Below, one piece after another: positions 29,857 to 43,091 of a DNA stretch of 64,000 nucleotides; within the stretch, counting starts at the first letter, position 1, and each line of letters begins with the position of its first letter. Position numbers and translations under genes: made by a program. Source of the stretch: Ponticaulis sp. (GTDB lineage: Bacteria; Pseudomonadota; Alphaproteobacteria; Caulobacterales; Hyphomonadaceae); assembly GCA_002692725.1 (NCBI GenBank), contig NZLU01000046.1, positions 186,001-250,000 on the forward strand, written 5' to 3'. Below the pieces are notes generated by a model, which worked only from the letters and a program-made list of their open reading frames with translations, had not been told where the DNA came from and did no database searches.

Positions 29857-30630
29857 TTACTTGTTTCGGCGATAAATTTCGAGAAGACCGCGAATAGTAA
29901 CATCGGGATCATACACATCGATTTCTTCGCTTTCGCCTTCAAAAAGTGAGGCGATTCCGCCCGTTCCGATCACGGTCATGGGTTCTCCATACTCTTTCCT
30001 GATGCGGCGGCAGAGTCCATCGATCAAATCCAGATAGGCGAGAAAAATTCCAGACTGCATGGCCGAAACCGTATCCTGTCCGATCACCTGGGGTGGTCGC
30101 TGAATCGCAATTCTCGGCAGACTTGCCGCTGCGTCGTGCAGCGCACGCATGGATAAATTGATGCCCGGCGAAATAATGCCGCCCTCAAAACCGCCATCCG
30201 CGCCGATCACATCAAAAGTCGTTGCAGTTCCGCTATCCACAACGATGAGCGCCCCAGCATGTGCGACATGGGCCCCCACAGTGTTCACCAAACGGTCAGC
30301 ACCAACCTGTTCCGGACGGGAAATCCTGACTGGCGCGCCGATTTTAACTTCGGGGTCACCGATAAACATCGGTTCGACATCCAGATAACGTCGCGCGAGA
30401 TTTCGAAAGTTGAATTTCGCCTGCGGGACGACCGACGAAATGATGCAGGAATCAATACTGCCGAAGGCGATCCCCTCCATCCGGCAGAGATGGCTGAGCC
30501 AGACAACATAATCATCGGCGGTCTTGGTCGAATCCGTGGCGCTGCGCCATTGCGCAACCCATTCCGTGCCATCGTGAAGACCAAACACAGCGTTGGTGTT
30601 ACCCACATCAATTGCCAGAAGCATCCGCAT
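29857..30630 (-). CDS. coaX: Type III pantothenate kinase
   Basis: First step of coenzyme A synthesis; the type III enzyme is K+-dependent and resistant to CoA feedback. It is 257 residues in the ASKHA fold: [16 protein letters not shown] (phosphate loop), the Asp-containing [24 protein letters not shown] and [12 protein letters not shown]. Its start overlaps the 3' end of birA by 23 bases. A second ATG two codons later is possible. Coupling with birA is standard in many bacteria. Confidence 0.94.
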   Translation of the reverse strand: MRMLLAIDVGNTNAVFGLHDGTEWVAQWRSATDSTKTADDYVVWLSHLCRMEGIAFGSIDSCIISSVVPQAKFNFRNLARRYLDVEPMFIGDPEVKIGAPVRISRPEQVGADRLVNTVGAHVAHAGALIVVDSGTATTFDVIGADGGFEGGIISPGINLSMRALHDAAASLPRIAIQRPPQVIGQDTVSAMQSGIFLAYLDLIDGLCRRIRKEYGEPMTVIGTGGIASLFEGESEEIDVYDPDVTIRGLLEIYRRNK

Positions 30631-31390
30631 GACTTTCTGTTATAGGTTTCAGATCTCCTGCAGATACCGTCAGAAGCTCCTGTTCACTTGTTCTTAAAAT
30701 CAATTGGCCGTATTCGTCGAGCCCATTGAATTGTCCAGTTACGGACTTTCCACCAATCTGCGCCCGATAACTTTGTCCGTGCTGATCTGTTGCAGACATC
30801 CAGTCCCGCAATATGGTTTCCCGTCCCGCTTTCAAATGCTGCGTCAGACGAACGCGGACGAAATGATCCAGTTTTGTCAGGCAGTCTTCCGGCGAGACAC
30901 TCAATTCCGGGCACAATTTCATAAGGCTCGTTGTGGCATAATCCGGAAGGTCGGGCGCGTATTGGAGATTGACGCCAATGCCAATGGACAACCAATGCTG
31001 CCCGTTTGTCTGTCCGGCCTCCATCAGGATTCCACAAATCTTCGCGCCATCCACTCGAACGTCATTCGGCCATTTCAGACCTGGAACGACCTTACCCTGG
31101 CTAAGTTCGACCAGAGTATCTCTGACCGCCAGACCTACGGTGAGTGAAAGACACGACGCCTCGCGATCAAATGAACTCAGAGGAAGAAGGAGGGTCGTCG
31201 AGAGATTACCGGCCGGCGATTGCCAAGGCCGGCCTAAACGGCCGCGCCCAGCTGTCTGCCGCCTCGCTGCTAGCCAAATTGGCCCCCGTTCCCCTTGCGA
31301 AGATCGGCGCGAGGCCTCGACACTAGTTGAATCGATCTCATCCCACCAGATGACTGGCCAGGGCGATTGGAGGAGCTGAGCCTCAATCAT
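30608..31390 (-). CDS. birA: Biotin--[acetyl-CoA-carboxylase] ligase
   Basis: Attaches biotin to the carboxyl carrier protein. It is 260 residues and lacks the N-terminal DNA-binding domain, so it is a group I ligase without the repressor function of E. coli BirA. Motifs are [29 protein letters not shown] (biotinyl-AMP loop), [21 protein letters not shown] and the small C-terminal SH3-like domain. It lies six bases after nuoN, at the junction between complex I and the housekeeping genes. Confidence 0.94.
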   Translation of the reverse strand: MIEAQLLQSPWPVIWWDEIDSTSVEASRRSSQGERGPIWLAARRQTAGRGRLGRPWQSPAGNLSTTLLLPLSSFDREASCLSLTVGLAVRDTLVELSQGKVVPGLKWPNDVRVDGAKICGILMEAGQTNGQHWLSIGIGVNLQYAPDLPDYATTSLMKLCPELSVSPEDCLTKLDHFVRVRLTQHLKAGRETILRDWMSATDQHGQSYRAQIGGKSVTGQFNGLDEYGQLILRTSEQELLTVSAGDLKPITESHADASGN

Positions 31391-31396
31391 ACAGGG

Positions 31397-32815
31397 CTAA
31401 CCAAACGTGAAATTGCCGCCTGCCAAAGCCATCATCCAACCGATAAACACGACAAAGACCGGGAATACCAGCAATGTCGCTGTCGTAACGGTGAGCGCAA
31501 CCGTTCCGGACATTTCCTGAAACGCAGGCTGTTTCTCGCCGCCCCAGATCAACATGATAATGCGGAGATAATAACCTAGCGAAATCACGGATGCGATGAT
31601 GCCGATAATGACGATGGGCCAGAGCCCGGCTTCAATACCGGCCTGGAACACCACAAGCTTTCCGAAGAAGCCACCAAGCGGCGGAATACCAGCAACCGAG
31701 AAGACAAGCGCCGTCATACAGACCGCCAGCCATGGCATGCTGGTCGAAAGACCAGACAGCTCATTGATATCTTCCACCATGCCGCCGCGGCGACGCATAG
31801 AGAGGATCACGCCAAAAATACCAAGTTGCGATAGCGCATAAATGACCATGTAGACGAGCAGCGCGGCGCCGCCTGCTTCCGGGCCAGAGGCCAGTGCGAT
31901 CAGCGCATAGCCCATATTGCCGATCGAAGAATAGGCGAATAGACGCTTGATGTTGGTCTGACGAAGCGCGCCAACCGCACCGATGATCATGGACGCACCG
32001 GAAATGATTACAATCACATCCTGCCATTGATCAATCGCGTTTCCAAACGCCTCGAACATGACGCTACCAAAGACGATCATAGCTGCGAGCTTCGGTGCGG
32101 ATGCAAAGAATGCGACCACTGGCGTCGGTGCGCCCTCATATACATCGGGCGTCCAGACGTGAAGCGGTGCAGCAGACACTTTGAAGGCCAGACCGGTGAT
32201 CATCAGGACGAGACCAAACAGAATGCCCATGTTGAAGTCTGCAGCTGCAATCTGGTCGAAATTGGTCGCGCCTGTGAAGCCGTAAACCAGAGAGGCACCA
32301 TAGAGGATAATGCCAGAAGCCAGCGATCCAAGAACGAAATACTTAAGACCAGCCTCCGACGAGCGCTGACTGTCGCGGTTGAATGCGGCCAGAACGTAAG
32401 ATGACAAACCAAGCGTCTCAATGCCGAGATAAAGCGTCATCAGATCATTCGCAGACAGCGCAATTCCCATCCCCAGAGACGCAAAGATCACCAATAGCGC
32501 ATATTCAAACCGGATCAGTTTCTCACGAACAAGATAGTTCTCGGCCAGAATGAGCGACACTGCGGCACAGAGATAACACACAGCCTTAGCAAGGTTGGTA
32601 TATCGATCCGTCTCCCAAAGTCCGCCAAAGGCCGTACCGCCGTCAATCAAGAACAAAGACAAGCCGCTGGCAATCAGCAGCACAACTGCCGCGAATGTCA
32701 GCGATACGGCGGCGAATTTCTCTTTCAGAGCCGCGCCGATCAGCACCGCCACAAGACCGACAAATGCCAGGAAGAGCTCAGGAGACGCCGCGTTGATGAT
32801 AGAGTTCCAGTCCAT
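31397..32815 (-). CDS. nuoN: NADH-quinone oxidoreductase subunit N
   Basis: Antiporter-like proton-pumping subunit of complex I. It is 472 residues with about 14 transmembrane helices. LYLGIETLGLSSYVLAAFNRDS, EAGLKYFVLGSLASGIILYG (conserved Lys in the half channel), APLHVWTPDVYEGAPTPVVAF and IKRLFAYSSIGNMGY are the standard Mrp/NuoN signatures. It is the last nuo gene and runs into birA. Confidence 0.95.
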   Translation of the reverse strand: MDWNSIINAASPELFLAFVGLVAVLIGAALKEKFAAVSLTFAAVVLLIASGLSLFLIDGGTAFGGLWETDRYTNLAKAVCYLCAAVSLILAENYLVREKLIRFEYALLVIFASLGMGIALSANDLMTLYLGIETLGLSSYVLAAFNRDSQRSSEAGLKYFVLGSLASGIILYGASLVYGFTGATNFDQIAAADFNMGILFGLVLMITGLAFKVSAAPLHVWTPDVYEGAPTPVVAFFASAPKLAAMIVFGSVMFEAFGNAIDQWQDVIVIISGASMIIGAVGALRQTNIKRLFAYSSIGNMGYALIALASGPEAGGAALLVYMVIYALSQLGIFGVILSMRRRGGMVEDINELSGLSTSMPWLAVCMTALVFSVAGIPPLGGFFGKLVVFQAGIEAGLWPIVIIGIIASVISLGYYLRIIMLIWGGEKQPAFQEMSGTVALTVTTATLLVFPVFVVFIGWMMALAGGNFTFG

Positions 32816-32821
32816 GATGAC

Positions 32822-34381
32822 TTATCCGCCGTACGCGCTGAAAAGGGTGAGGATTGGTTGGACGCTGGCTTCCGCCATGTCGAAGATTGGCTGAGGGTAA
32901 ACCCCAAGCACCACAGTCGCCACAACCAGTGGAGCGAAAATGATCATCTCTGTTTTGGTCAGATCAGTAATGCTTTCGAGTTTTTCGTTCGTCATGACGC
33001 CGAATACGGTCCGACGATAAAGCGTCAGCATGTAAACCGCAGAGAAAATCACACCAAGCGCTGCACCGGCCGCCGCCCAGCTTGCCGCCTGGAAGCTACC
33101 CACCATGGTGAGAATCTCGCCGACAAACCCGCTCGTACCCGGAAGGCCGACATTCGCCATGGTGAACAGCATGAAGACAGCCGCATAAATCGGCATCCGG
33201 TTCACAAGTCCGCCATAGAACGCAATGTCACGCGTATGCATACGGTCGTAAATGACGCCAACGATAAGGAAAAGCGCGCCAGAAATGAACCCGTGAGAGA
33301 TCATCTGGAAAATTGCGCCCTGGATACCGGTATCGGTAAAGGAGAAGATACCGAGTGTGACGAAGCCCATATGGGCGACGGATGAATACGCAATCAGCTT
33401 CTTCATGTCAGTCTGGCGGAAGGCCACGAGCGACGCATAGACAATCGCAATTACGCTGAGCGCGAATACGAAAGGCTGGAAATAGAGGCTGGCTTCAGGG
33501 AACATTGGCAGAGAGAAACGAAGAAAACCGTAGCCGCCCATCTTCAGGAGAACGCCTGCCAGAATAACCGAGCCTGCTGTCGGTGCCTGAACGTGCGCAT
33601 CCGGAAGCCAGGTGTGCACCGGCCACATTGGCAGCTTCACAGCAAAGGAGGCGAAGAAGGCCAGCCACAACAGATGTTGTACTCCGAATTTCCCCTCATC
33701 CGTCGCAAAGATCTGCGGAATAACGGCTTGAAGTTCCACAATGTCGGCGGTTCCGGCCTGCAGATACATGGCGATGATGGCCGCCAGCATGAACAGAGAT
33801 CCGAGTAGCGTGTAGAGGAAGAATTTGAAGCTCGCATAGACCCGCTCAGCGCCCCCCCAAATTCCGATGATAATAAACATCGGAATGAGGCCGCCTTCGA
33901 AGAAGACGTAGAACAGCATCAGGTCGAGCGCGCAGAACACGCCAAGCATCAGCGTTTCGAGGAACAGGAATGCGACGACATACTCTGTCACACGGTGTTT
34001 GATGCTTCCCCAGCTTGCCAGGAAACACAGCGGCGTCAGGAATGTTGTCAGCAGGACGAGCAGAAGCGACAGACCGTCGACACCCACTTTATAGCGAATA
34101 CCGCCCAGCATGTTTCCGTCGGTATCAGCTGTGCCGCCAAACCAGTAATAGTCCTCGACGAGCTGATACTGGTTCGCAGAATCATGTGCGAAATACGCCA
34201 GAGCGATCAACGACAGCAAGAACGTCGCGACGCTGACCACGATACCGATCAGAAACGCGATCCGCGCCTCATGATCCGCACTGTCACCTTCCTGAATAGC
34301 GACCTTGCGCACGATCAGCAGCAGGATCGCACAGACAGCCGGCATGGCTATGATGAAGGAAAGGAGCGCAAACCCGCCCAT
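32822..34381 (-). CDS. nuoM: NADH-quinone oxidoreductase subunit M
   Basis: Antiporter-like proton-pumping subunit of complex I. It is 519 residues with about 14 helices. [17 protein letters not shown] with the coupling Glu, the Lys-containing [38 protein letters not shown] and [17 protein letters not shown] are visible. Its start overlaps the nuoL stop by one base, and nuoN starts six bases after its end, so the three pump genes are coupled. Confidence 0.95.
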   Translation of the reverse strand: MGGFALLSFIIAMPAVCAILLLIVRKVAIQEGDSADHEARIAFLIGIVVSVATFLLSLIALAYFAHDSANQYQLVEDYYWFGGTADTDGNMLGGIRYKVGVDGLSLLLVLLTTFLTPLCFLASWGSIKHRVTEYVVAFLFLETLMLGVFCALDLMLFYVFFEGGLIPMFIIIGIWGGAERVYASFKFFLYTLLGSLFMLAAIIAMYLQAGTADIVELQAVIPQIFATDEGKFGVQHLLWLAFFASFAVKLPMWPVHTWLPDAHVQAPTAGSVILAGVLLKMGGYGFLRFSLPMFPEASLYFQPFVFALSVIAIVYASLVAFRQTDMKKLIAYSSVAHMGFVTLGIFSFTDTGIQGAIFQMISHGFISGALFLIVGVIYDRMHTRDIAFYGGLVNRMPIYAAVFMLFTMANVGLPGTSGFVGEILTMVGSFQAASWAAAGAALGVIFSAVYMLTLYRRTVFGVMTNEKLESITDLTKTEMIIFAPLVVATVVLGVYPQPIFDMAEASVQPILTLFSAYGG

Positions 34382-36507
34382 TAATTCGCTCCCGACATAT
34401 TAATCAGCACGACCGCACCAAAGACAGCAGCAGCACCGAGAATTACAAACGCATAGTGGTAGAGATAACCCGTATGCATGGCTGACAGTCGTGCCGCACT
34501 CCAGCGCGCGAGCCCCGACAATCCGTCCGGACCAAGACCGTCAATGATCTTCTTATCACCGACCTTCCAGAAGAAGTCGCCCAGAACCTTGGTGCCGCGG
34601 ACAAATGTCGCCTGATAGAGTTCGTCGAAATACCATTTATTCGCAAAAAGGGCGTGCAGTGGTCCGCCAGACTCTGCAATCCGCTTACCGACACCCCGAT
34701 TGAAGAAATAGGTAAAGGTCGCGAACAGGAAGCCGATAATCGTCACGATGAGCGGCGCATAGAAGACCCAGCCCGGGTTAATCCCGCCATGGTGCACATC
34801 ATATTTATCCTTCAGAACTGTATTCTCATAGGCGGCATAAATAGCGCCATCCCAGAATTCTTTCTGATGATGTCCGACAAAAGCGTCATAGAAGGCAAAA
34901 CCAGCGCAGACAGCTCCGATACTCAAGGCAATGAGTGGGATCAGCATGACCCATGGTGATTCATGTGGTTTGCCGCCATGCCCGTGATGATCATCATGAG
35001 CGTGTGCATCATCGTCGTGTTCGTCCGCGTGGTCGTCATGACCGCCCTCATACATCGGACCATGGAAGGTCATATAGATGAGGCGCCAGGAATAGAAGCT
35101 GGTCAAAAGGGCTGCGATGATCCCGAACCAGAAGGCCAGCTGCGCAAAGCTTACGCCCTTAATGCCTGCCGCAAACGCAGTTTCGATGATTGCATCTTTT
35201 GAGAAGAAGCCTGCAAACCCGAATTGCGTGTGCGGGATACCAAGACCGATAATCGCAATCGTTCCGATCAGCATAGCTGCGTATGTGATCTTCATATACG
35301 GCGCGACACCGCCCATTTTCCGCATATCCTGCTCATGGTGCATACCGTGGATGACCGAGCCCGCACCAAGGAAGAGCAGCGCTTTGAAGAAGGCGTGCGT
35401 GAAGAGGTGGAACATGGCCGCCTGATAAGCGCCGATCCCCGCTGCGAAGAACATATAGCCAAGCTGCGAACAGGTTGAGTAGGCGATCACACGCTTGATG
35501 TCGTTCTGAGCCAACCCCACCGTCGCAGCATAAAGCGCTGTCACAGCACCGATCAGAGCGATCATGCCAGAGGCGACAGGCGCATACTGATAAATCGGTG
35601 ACAGAAGGCAGACGAGGTAGACACCCGCGGTCACCATGGTCGCCGCGTGGATGAGTGCGGAAACCGGCGTTGGGCCTTCCATCGCGTCAGGAAGCCAGAC
35701 ATGCAGGAAGAACTGCGCCGACTTACCCATGGCACCGATGAAGAGCAGAACACCAATCAGCTCAATCGCGTAAAACCGAATTCCAAGAAACTCGATAACG
35801 GCATCGCGCGGTGTCGCGTCGTCAGCAAACTGCATGATCGGTTGCAATTGGTCGAATGAGTTCTCTTTAACGGCGCTCAGGACATCATTCAGCTCAATCG
35901 AGCCGAACACAAAAAACACTGCCATAATGCCAAGCGCGAGGCCAAAGTCGCCAACCCGGTTGGTGACGAAGGCTTTGATCGACGCGCTGTTCGCACTGTC
36001 CTTGTGGAACCAGAAACCGATGAGCAGATATGACGCCAGACCCACGCCCTCCCAGCCGAAGAAAATCTGAAGCAGATTGTCGCCGGTCACCAGCATCAGC
36101 ATGGCAAAGGTGAAGAGTGACAGATAGGAGAAGAAGCGCGCCTTGTGCGGATCCTCCGACATATACCCCCATGAATAGAGGTGAACCAAGCCGGAAACGC
36201 TGGTGATCACAGCCATCATGACAATTGACATGGCGTCGACACGAATGGACCAATTGGCTTTGAACTGGCCAACTTCGATCCAGGGTTCCAGCAATGGGAT
36301 GATATGCGCATGGCCGCTGCCATGGTGATCGCCAAAAGTGTAGCTGAACAGCTGATACAGAGACAGAATACCGGCTGTCAGGACCGTTCCGGTCGTGATC
36401 GCCATGGCAATCCGGTCGCCGATAAAGCGCTGGAACACACCGGCGATCAGCGCCACGATACCGGGCGCGAGCACGATGAAGACAATGAGGGGCTCAGGCA
36501 AAGTCAT
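34381..36507 (-). CDS. nuoL: NADH-quinone oxidoreductase subunit L
   Basis: Largest antiporter-like proton pump of complex I, carrying the lateral helix. It is 708 residues with about 16 helices. [47 protein letters not shown] and [19 protein letters not shown] are typical. A loop encoded at about 34960-35060 is a His/Asp-rich insert ([11 protein letters not shown] followed by a second His run) between two helices. Such inserts occur in alphaproteobacterial NuoL; metal binding is only a possibility. Confidence 0.95.
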   Translation of the reverse strand: MTLPEPLIVFIVLAPGIVALIAGVFQRFIGDRIAMAITTGTVLTAGILSLYQLFSYTFGDHHGSGHAHIIPLLEPWIEVGQFKANWSIRVDAMSIVMMAVITSVSGLVHLYSWGYMSEDPHKARFFSYLSLFTFAMLMLVTGDNLLQIFFGWEGVGLASYLLIGFWFHKDSANSASIKAFVTNRVGDFGLALGIMAVFFVFGSIELNDVLSAVKENSFDQLQPIMQFADDATPRDAVIEFLGIRFYAIELIGVLLFIGAMGKSAQFFLHVWLPDAMEGPTPVSALIHAATMVTAGVYLVCLLSPIYQYAPVASGMIALIGAVTALYAATVGLAQNDIKRVIAYSTCSQLGYMFFAAGIGAYQAAMFHLFTHAFFKALLFLGAGSVIHGMHHEQDMRKMGGVAPYMKITYAAMLIGTIAIIGLGIPHTQFGFAGFFSKDAIIETAFAAGIKGVSFAQLAFWFGIIAALLTSFYSWRLIYMTFHGPMYEGGHDDHADEHDDDAHAHDDHHGHGGKPHESPWVMLIPLIALSIGAVCAGFAFYDAFVGHHQKEFWDGAIYAAYENTVLKDKYDVHHGGINPGWVFYAPLIVTIIGFLFATFTYFFNRGVGKRIAESGGPLHALFANKWYFDELYQATFVRGTKVLGDFFWKVGDKKIIDGLGPDGLSGLARWSAARLSAMHTGYLYHYAFVILGAAAVFGAVVLINMSGAN

Positions 36508-36515
36508 AACTCGGA

Positions 36516-36824
36516 TCAGCCTCTCATGAGATTGACGTCTTCAACGGCGATGTCGCCGCGATTACGGAAGTAAACAACGAGAATAGCGAGGCCGACGGCG
36601 GCTTCAGCCGCGGCAACCGTCAGAACCAGCATGGCAAAAACCTGACCGATGATATTGCCGTTAAAGGCAGAAAACGCGACCAGATTGATATTCACCGAAA
36701 GAAGCATCAGCTCGATCGCCATGAGAATGACGATGATGTTTTTCCGGTTCACAAAGATACCGAAGACACCAATCGTGAACAGTGCGGCAGAGAGCGACAG
36801 ATAATGTGCGAGTGTGAGTTCCAT
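36516..36824 (-). CDS. nuoK: NADH-quinone oxidoreductase subunit K
   Basis: Small Mrp-like membrane subunit of complex I. It is 102 residues with three helices, from the ATG (36824) that begins [16 protein letters not shown]. The frame is open 26 codons further upstream, but that part reads through the end of nuoJ and is not expected to be translated. The nuoJ stop lies one base before the chosen ATG (TGATATG). The conserved Glu residues of helices 2 and 3 are seen in [17 protein letters not shown] and [13 protein letters not shown]. Confidence 0.94.
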   Translation of the reverse strand: MELTLAHYLSLSAALFTIGVFGIFVNRKNIIVILMAIELMLLSVNINLVAFSAFNGNIIGQVFAMLVLTVAAAEAAVGLAILVVYFRNRGDIAVEDVNLMRG

Positions 36825-36825
36825 A

Positions 36826-37419
36826 TCAGATCCCCTGCCCTGGACGAACGTCTTTGAGCTCAACGCCTTCTTCACGCTTCCGGCCCGTCTGCTTCGAAAC
36901 ATCCTGGCGCTTCACACCCGGACGATGACGCAGTGTGAGAACAATGGCACCGATCATCGCGATCAAAAGAATGATGCCTGAGACCTGGAACAGGAGGAGG
37001 TACTGTGTGTACATCACCTGCCCGATGGCTTCGACATTGCTCGCCGCGCCCGGTTTCGGATCAAAATTCTCTGACCGCTCAAGCCCCATTGCACCAGCAA
37101 CAAGAGCAATCTCGGCAAAGAACACAAAAGCAACGATGGCACCGAATGGTGCGTAGTCGAGGAATTGCTTCTTGAGTTCAACAAAGTCGACTTCCAGCAT
37201 CATGACGACGAACAGGAAGAGGACCGCAACCGCGCCGACATAGACCACGACGAGAAGCATTGCGAGGAATTCGGCTCCGATCAGAATGAGCAGACCGGCC
37301 GAGGTGAAAAACGCCAGAATGAGGAACAGCACGGAATGCACCGGGTTCCGCGCCATGATCACACACAGCGCGGACAGCAGCACAACAGCTGACAAAGCGT
37401 AGAATGCTATAGCTTCCAA
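36826..37419 (-). CDS. nuoJ: NADH-quinone oxidoreductase subunit J
   Basis: Membrane subunit of complex I with the pi-bulge helix that gates the proton path. It is 197 residues with five helices. [54 protein letters not shown] is the conserved core (written here only as a landmark spanning about residues 23-76). A charged C-terminal tail of about 35 residues follows the last helix. It lies 69 bases after nuoI, the longest gap inside the operon, in which I see no further gene. Confidence 0.94.
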   Translation of the reverse strand: MEAIAFYALSAVVLLSALCVIMARNPVHSVLFLILAFFTSAGLLILIGAEFLAMLLVVVYVGAVAVLFLFVVMMLEVDFVELKKQFLDYAPFGAIVAFVFFAEIALVAGAMGLERSENFDPKPGAASNVEAIGQVMYTQYLLLFQVSGIILLIAMIGAIVLTLRHRPGVKRQDVSKQTGRKREEGVELKDVRPGQGI

Positions 37420-37488
37420 ATCAGCCCCCTAGCTGAAACTTACTCGTTCAAACACAAACCCGAATCCGTTTTGACCTGCTGTCTGCCA

Positions 37489-37977
37489 CTAGCGATAGGG
37501 CGCATCAAGCTCTAGATTGCGGGCAATTTCACGCTCCCAACGGTCTCCGTTGGCGAGCAGGCGATCCTTATCGTAAAACAGTTCTTCACGGGTCTCCGTG
37601 GCGAACTCGAAATTTGGTCCTTCGACGATGGCATCCACCGGGCAGGCTTCCTGACAGAAGCCGCAATAGATACACTTGGTCATGTCGATATCGTAGCGCG
37701 TGGTCCGACGTGAACCATCTTCACGTGGCTCTGCTTCAATTGTGATGGCCTGAGCCGGACAGATCGCTTCGCAGAGCTTACAGGCAATGCAGCGCTCTTC
37801 GCCATTGGCATAACGCCGAAGCGCATGCTCACCACGGAAACGCGGGCTGAGCGGATTTTTCTCAAACGGATAATTCACGGTCGCCTTGCGACGGAAAATA
37901 TATCGCATACCGAGCGCCATCGCGCCGACGAAATCGAGAAGGAAGGCTCCACGAACTGCTTGTGCCAGACGAGACAT
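37489..37977 (-). CDS. nuoI: NADH-quinone oxidoreductase subunit I
   Basis: Ferredoxin-like subunit of complex I holding clusters N6a and N6b. It is 162 residues. The two 4Fe-4S motifs are [12 protein letters not shown] and [12 protein letters not shown]; an amphipathic N-terminal helix and the [10 protein letters not shown] region dock to the membrane arm. It lies 12 bases after nuoH. Confidence 0.96.
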   Translation of the reverse strand: MSRLAQAVRGAFLLDFVGAMALGMRYIFRRKATVNYPFEKNPLSPRFRGEHALRRYANGEERCIACKLCEAICPAQAITIEAEPREDGSRRTTRYDIDMTKCIYCGFCQEACPVDAIVEGPNFEFATETREELFYDKDRLLANGDRWEREIARNLELDAPYR

Positions 37978-37989
37978 GTGCGTGCTCCC

Positions 37990-39054
37990 TTACCCTGCCA
38001 GCGCGTGGCCGTAAGCCACATAGCTAGCGATGATGACAACTGCGACCAGCGAGGTCGGCAGGAAAATCTTCCAACCCAGTCGCATGAGCTGGTCATACCG
38101 GTAGCGGGGCACCAGCGCACGAACGAATGCGAAGAGGAAGAAGACGAAAATGATTTTACCGGCAAACCAGAGCGCGCCAATCAGGCTCTCTATGGTTCCG
38201 GGTTCGAAAATGCCCAGATCACCGAATGGCGAGTCCCAGCCCCCAAGGAAGAGGATAGCGGTCATGGCGCACATCAGGGTGATGGCAATCTGCTCGCCAA
38301 GATACATCAGCAGGAATGGCGTACCGGAATACTCAACCTGATACCCCGCAACGAGCTCTGATTCTGCTTCCGGAAGGTCGAACGGTGGACGGTTCGTCTC
38401 TGCAAGTGCCGAGATAAAGAAAATAACCATCATCGGAAACATGATGATGATGGTTGGCAGCTTAAAGGCGTACCAGTTCCAGAACCCACCGGTTTGCTTC
38501 TCTACGATGGTCGTCAGATTCATGCTTCCGGCGAGCAGGATGACGGTCACCAGTACGAAACCGATGGAAACTTCATAAGACACCATTTGCGCCGCCGAAC
38601 GCAGACCGCCGAGGAACGGATATTTCGAGTTCGACGCCCAACCCGCCATGATCACGCCGTAAACACCCAGCGATGACATGGCTAGAAGATAGAGAATGCC
38701 AACATTGAGATCAGAGATCACCCAACCTGGCGCAATCGGTACCACGGCCCAACAGATCAGCGACAGAACTGTCGACAGGATCGGCGCGATGAAGAATACC
38801 GTTTTGTTCGCGCCGGCAGGAACGATGATTTCCTTCAGCACGAATTTTCCGAAGTCAGCAAAAGACTGCAGCAGCCCCCACGGGCCAACAACGTTGGGCC
38901 CCTTCCGCAGCATTGTGCCGGCGAGGACTTTACGGTCGAAATACAACAGGAACGCAATGGACAGCAGAAGCACCACTGTCACAGCCAAAATCTGTCCCAG
39001 CGAAAGCAGGATCAGGAAGATCGGATTATCGGTCCAGGCAAGAAACTGATTCAT
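37990..39054 (-). CDS. nuoH: NADH-quinone oxidoreductase subunit H
   Basis: Membrane subunit that forms the quinone-binding chamber with NuoB and NuoD. It is 354 residues with about eight helices. [53 protein letters not shown] and the acidic loop [27 protein letters not shown] are highly conserved (key acidic residues in the last). It lies nine bases after nuoG. Confidence 0.95.
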   Translation of the reverse strand: MNQFLAWTDNPIFLILLSLGQILAVTVVLLLSIAFLLYFDRKVLAGTMLRKGPNVVGPWGLLQSFADFGKFVLKEIIVPAGANKTVFFIAPILSTVLSLICWAVVPIAPGWVISDLNVGILYLLAMSSLGVYGVIMAGWASNSKYPFLGGLRSAAQMVSYEVSIGFVLVTVILLAGSMNLTTIVEKQTGGFWNWYAFKLPTIIIMFPMMVIFFISALAETNRPPFDLPEAESELVAGYQVEYSGTPFLLMYLGEQIAITLMCAMTAILFLGGWDSPFGDLGIFEPGTIESLIGALWFAGKIIFVFFLFAFVRALVPRYRYDQLMRLGWKIFLPTSLVAVVIIASYVAYGHALAG

Positions 39055-39063
39055 GGCGCATCC

Positions 39064-41180
<2,117 letters not shown>

Positions 41181-41181
<1 letters not shown>

Positions 41182-41579
41182 CAGGCAAATACCTCCTCAG
41201 GCGAGGCGTCTTTAGGTTCATCAGATTTGGCCTGCCACATGGCGAGAGCAATAGAAATTACCGGCACAACAAAAACCGGCATGAAACTCAGAATTACGGC
41301 AGACTGGGGCTGTCTCGAATAGACCATGGCATGGACGAATGCCGCCATCACACCAATTGCAACGCCCCAAAGGGCTTTCGACCAGAAAAACGCGATCAGA
41401 GCAGAAATTGCCGCCACAGCCAGAAACCAGGCCTGTCCGGTATACTCAAACGGCGCTTCCAGCATGGACGAGTTCATGTCCCGAAACGCAAGTTCAGTCA
41501 TGACGCAGGCCGTCGCTGAAAGCGCGAGACAAAGCGCGCTCCATATTCCGATCAATAACTGGCGAATGACGTTGATCAA
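41181..41579 (-). CDS. Hypothetical membrane protein within nuo operon (between nuoF and nuoG)
   Basis: 132 residues, not matched to a family I recognise. About four transmembrane helices are predicted by eye (about 6-28, 48-66, 69-88, 94-116), with a polar C-terminal tail (AKSDEPKDASPEEVFA). It starts five bases after nuoF ends, and its stop overlaps the nuoG ATG. Translation is therefore probably coupled, and it is unlikely to be a random open frame. It could help complex I assembly or be an unrelated passenger; neither is shown. Confidence 0.78.
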
Positions 41580-41584
41580 ATCGT

Positions 41585-42889
41585 CTACTCCGCAGCCACT
41601 GTCGCGCCCTGAACGAGCGGCTTGCCGATACGATAGTTCGAAATGCGTTCCTCGATTTCGTGACGGAAATGGCGGATGAGCCCCTGTACCGGCCAGGCAG
41701 CAGCGTCACCAAGGGCGCAGATGGTGTGACCTTCCACTTGTCCTGCAACATCGAGCAGCATATCGATTTCGCGGTGTTCAGCCTCACCTTTCGCCATGCG
41801 CTCGAGCACACGCCACATCCAGCCGGTGCCTTCACGACAAGGCGTGCACTGACCACAGCTTTCGTGACGATAGAAATAACTGATGCGGGCGATCGCTTTC
41901 ACGACGTCAGTGGAATTATCCATGACAATCATGCCCGCTGTACCGAGGCCTGATTTCACATCGCGCAGCGCATCGAAATCCATCAGCATGTCTTCGCAGA
42001 TGTCGCGCGGCAGAAGAGATACGGACGATCCGCCGGGAATCACGGCCTTGAGGTTTTCCCAACCACCCCGGACACCGCCAGCATGCTCTTCAAGAAGCTG
42101 ACGCATCGGAATCGACATGGCTTCTTCAACATTGCACGGCTTGTTCACATGGCCGGAAATACAGAACACTTTCGTGCCCTTGTTATTCTCACGGCCAAAT
42201 TGCGAAAACCACTCCGCACCGCGACGGATAATCGTCGGCGCAACGGCGATGGATTCAACGTTGTTGACGGTTGTCGGGCAGCCATAAAGGCCGGCGTTGG
42301 CCGGAAATGGCGGCTTCAGACGCGGCTGACCTTTCTTGCCCTCAAGACTTTCAAGCAGCGCGGTTTCTTCGCCACAGATATAAGCGCCGGCGCCATGGTG
42401 GATATAAACGTCAAAATCCCAGCCATGGATGTTGTTTTCGCCGATCAGTTTGGCTTCATAAGCCTCTTTGACAGCCGCTTCGAGGCGTTCGCGCTCATAG
42501 ATATACTCACCCCGAAGGTAGATATAGCATTTGTGCGCCCGCATTGCATAAGACGCGACCATGCACCCTTCGATCAGGAGATGAGGGTCATGCCGCATGA
42601 TATCGCGATCTTTACATGTGCCCGGCTCAGATTCATCGGCATTCACGACGAGATAATGTGGTCGGTCGCGAACTTCCTTAGGCATAAACGTCCATTTGAG
42701 GCCTGTCGGAAAGCCTGCGCCGCCACGACCGCGCAATCCGCTTGCCTTCACCTGATCGCAAATCCATTCCGGGCCGCACTCAAGCATGTCACGCGTCAGA
42801 TGCCATGCACCGCGCTTTTTGGCTGCTTCCAATGACCAGTCTTCACGTCCGTAAAGATTGGTGAAAATCCGATCCTTGTCTTCAAGCAC
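41585..42889 (-). CDS. nuoF: NADH-quinone oxidoreductase subunit F
   Basis: NADH-binding, FMN-containing subunit of complex I. It is 434 residues. [19 protein letters not shown] (FMN/NADH loop), [33 protein letters not shown] and the N3 4Fe-4S motif [15 protein letters not shown] are present. The start is GTG at 42889 with GGAG seven bases upstream, overlapping the end of the small ORF before it by eight bases. Confidence 0.95.
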   Translation of the reverse strand: MLEDKDRIFTNLYGREDWSLEAAKKRGAWHLTRDMLECGPEWICDQVKASGLRGRGGAGFPTGLKWTFMPKEVRDRPHYLVVNADESEPGTCKDRDIMRHDPHLLIEGCMVASYAMRAHKCYIYLRGEYIYERERLEAAVKEAYEAKLIGENNIHGWDFDVYIHHGAGAYICGEETALLESLEGKKGQPRLKPPFPANAGLYGCPTTVNNVESIAVAPTIIRRGAEWFSQFGRENNKGTKVFCISGHVNKPCNVEEAMSIPMRQLLEEHAGGVRGGWENLKAVIPGGSSVSLLPRDICEDMLMDFDALRDVKSGLGTAGMIVMDNSTDVVKAIARISYFYRHESCGQCTPCREGTGWMWRVLERMAKGEAEHREIDMLLDVAGQVEGHTICALGDAAAWPVQGLIRHFRHEIEERISNYRIGKPLVQGATVAAE

Positions 42890-43091
42890 CGCTTTTCTCC
42901 CGAGATTTAAGTATCAGCTTCAGAACTAACGGAAGCGAAAAGCCCAGACCGGCCACAACACCGATCGCAAGCCAGATGATATTCCCTGTCGTCATGAACA
43001 TCGCCACGCCGGCAAGAATGCAGATGGCCTCCAGCACGAACATGATGACAAGATGCTTGATCTGGTCCGGCGACAATTGAACCTTGCTCAT
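42882..43091 (-). CDS. Small two-helix membrane protein within nuo operon (between nuoE and nuoF)
   Basis: 69 residues, unknown function. Two hydrophobic helices (about 12-33 and 38-60) have a charged C-terminus (KSREKSGA). It overlaps the nuoE stop by four bases (ATGA) and the nuoF start by eight bases, a strong sign of real translation in the operon. Short membrane ORFs at this place occur in other alphaproteobacteria, but I cannot name a studied family. Confidence 0.75.
   Translation of the reverse strand: MSKVQLSPDQIKHLVIMFVLEAICILAGVAMFMTTGNIIWLAIGVVAGLGFSLPLVLKLILKSREKSGA

Noticed and set aside
42083-42835. 250-codon plus-strand frame
   Set aside because: Antisense to nuoF; composition is that of a reverse complement and no homology is apparent.
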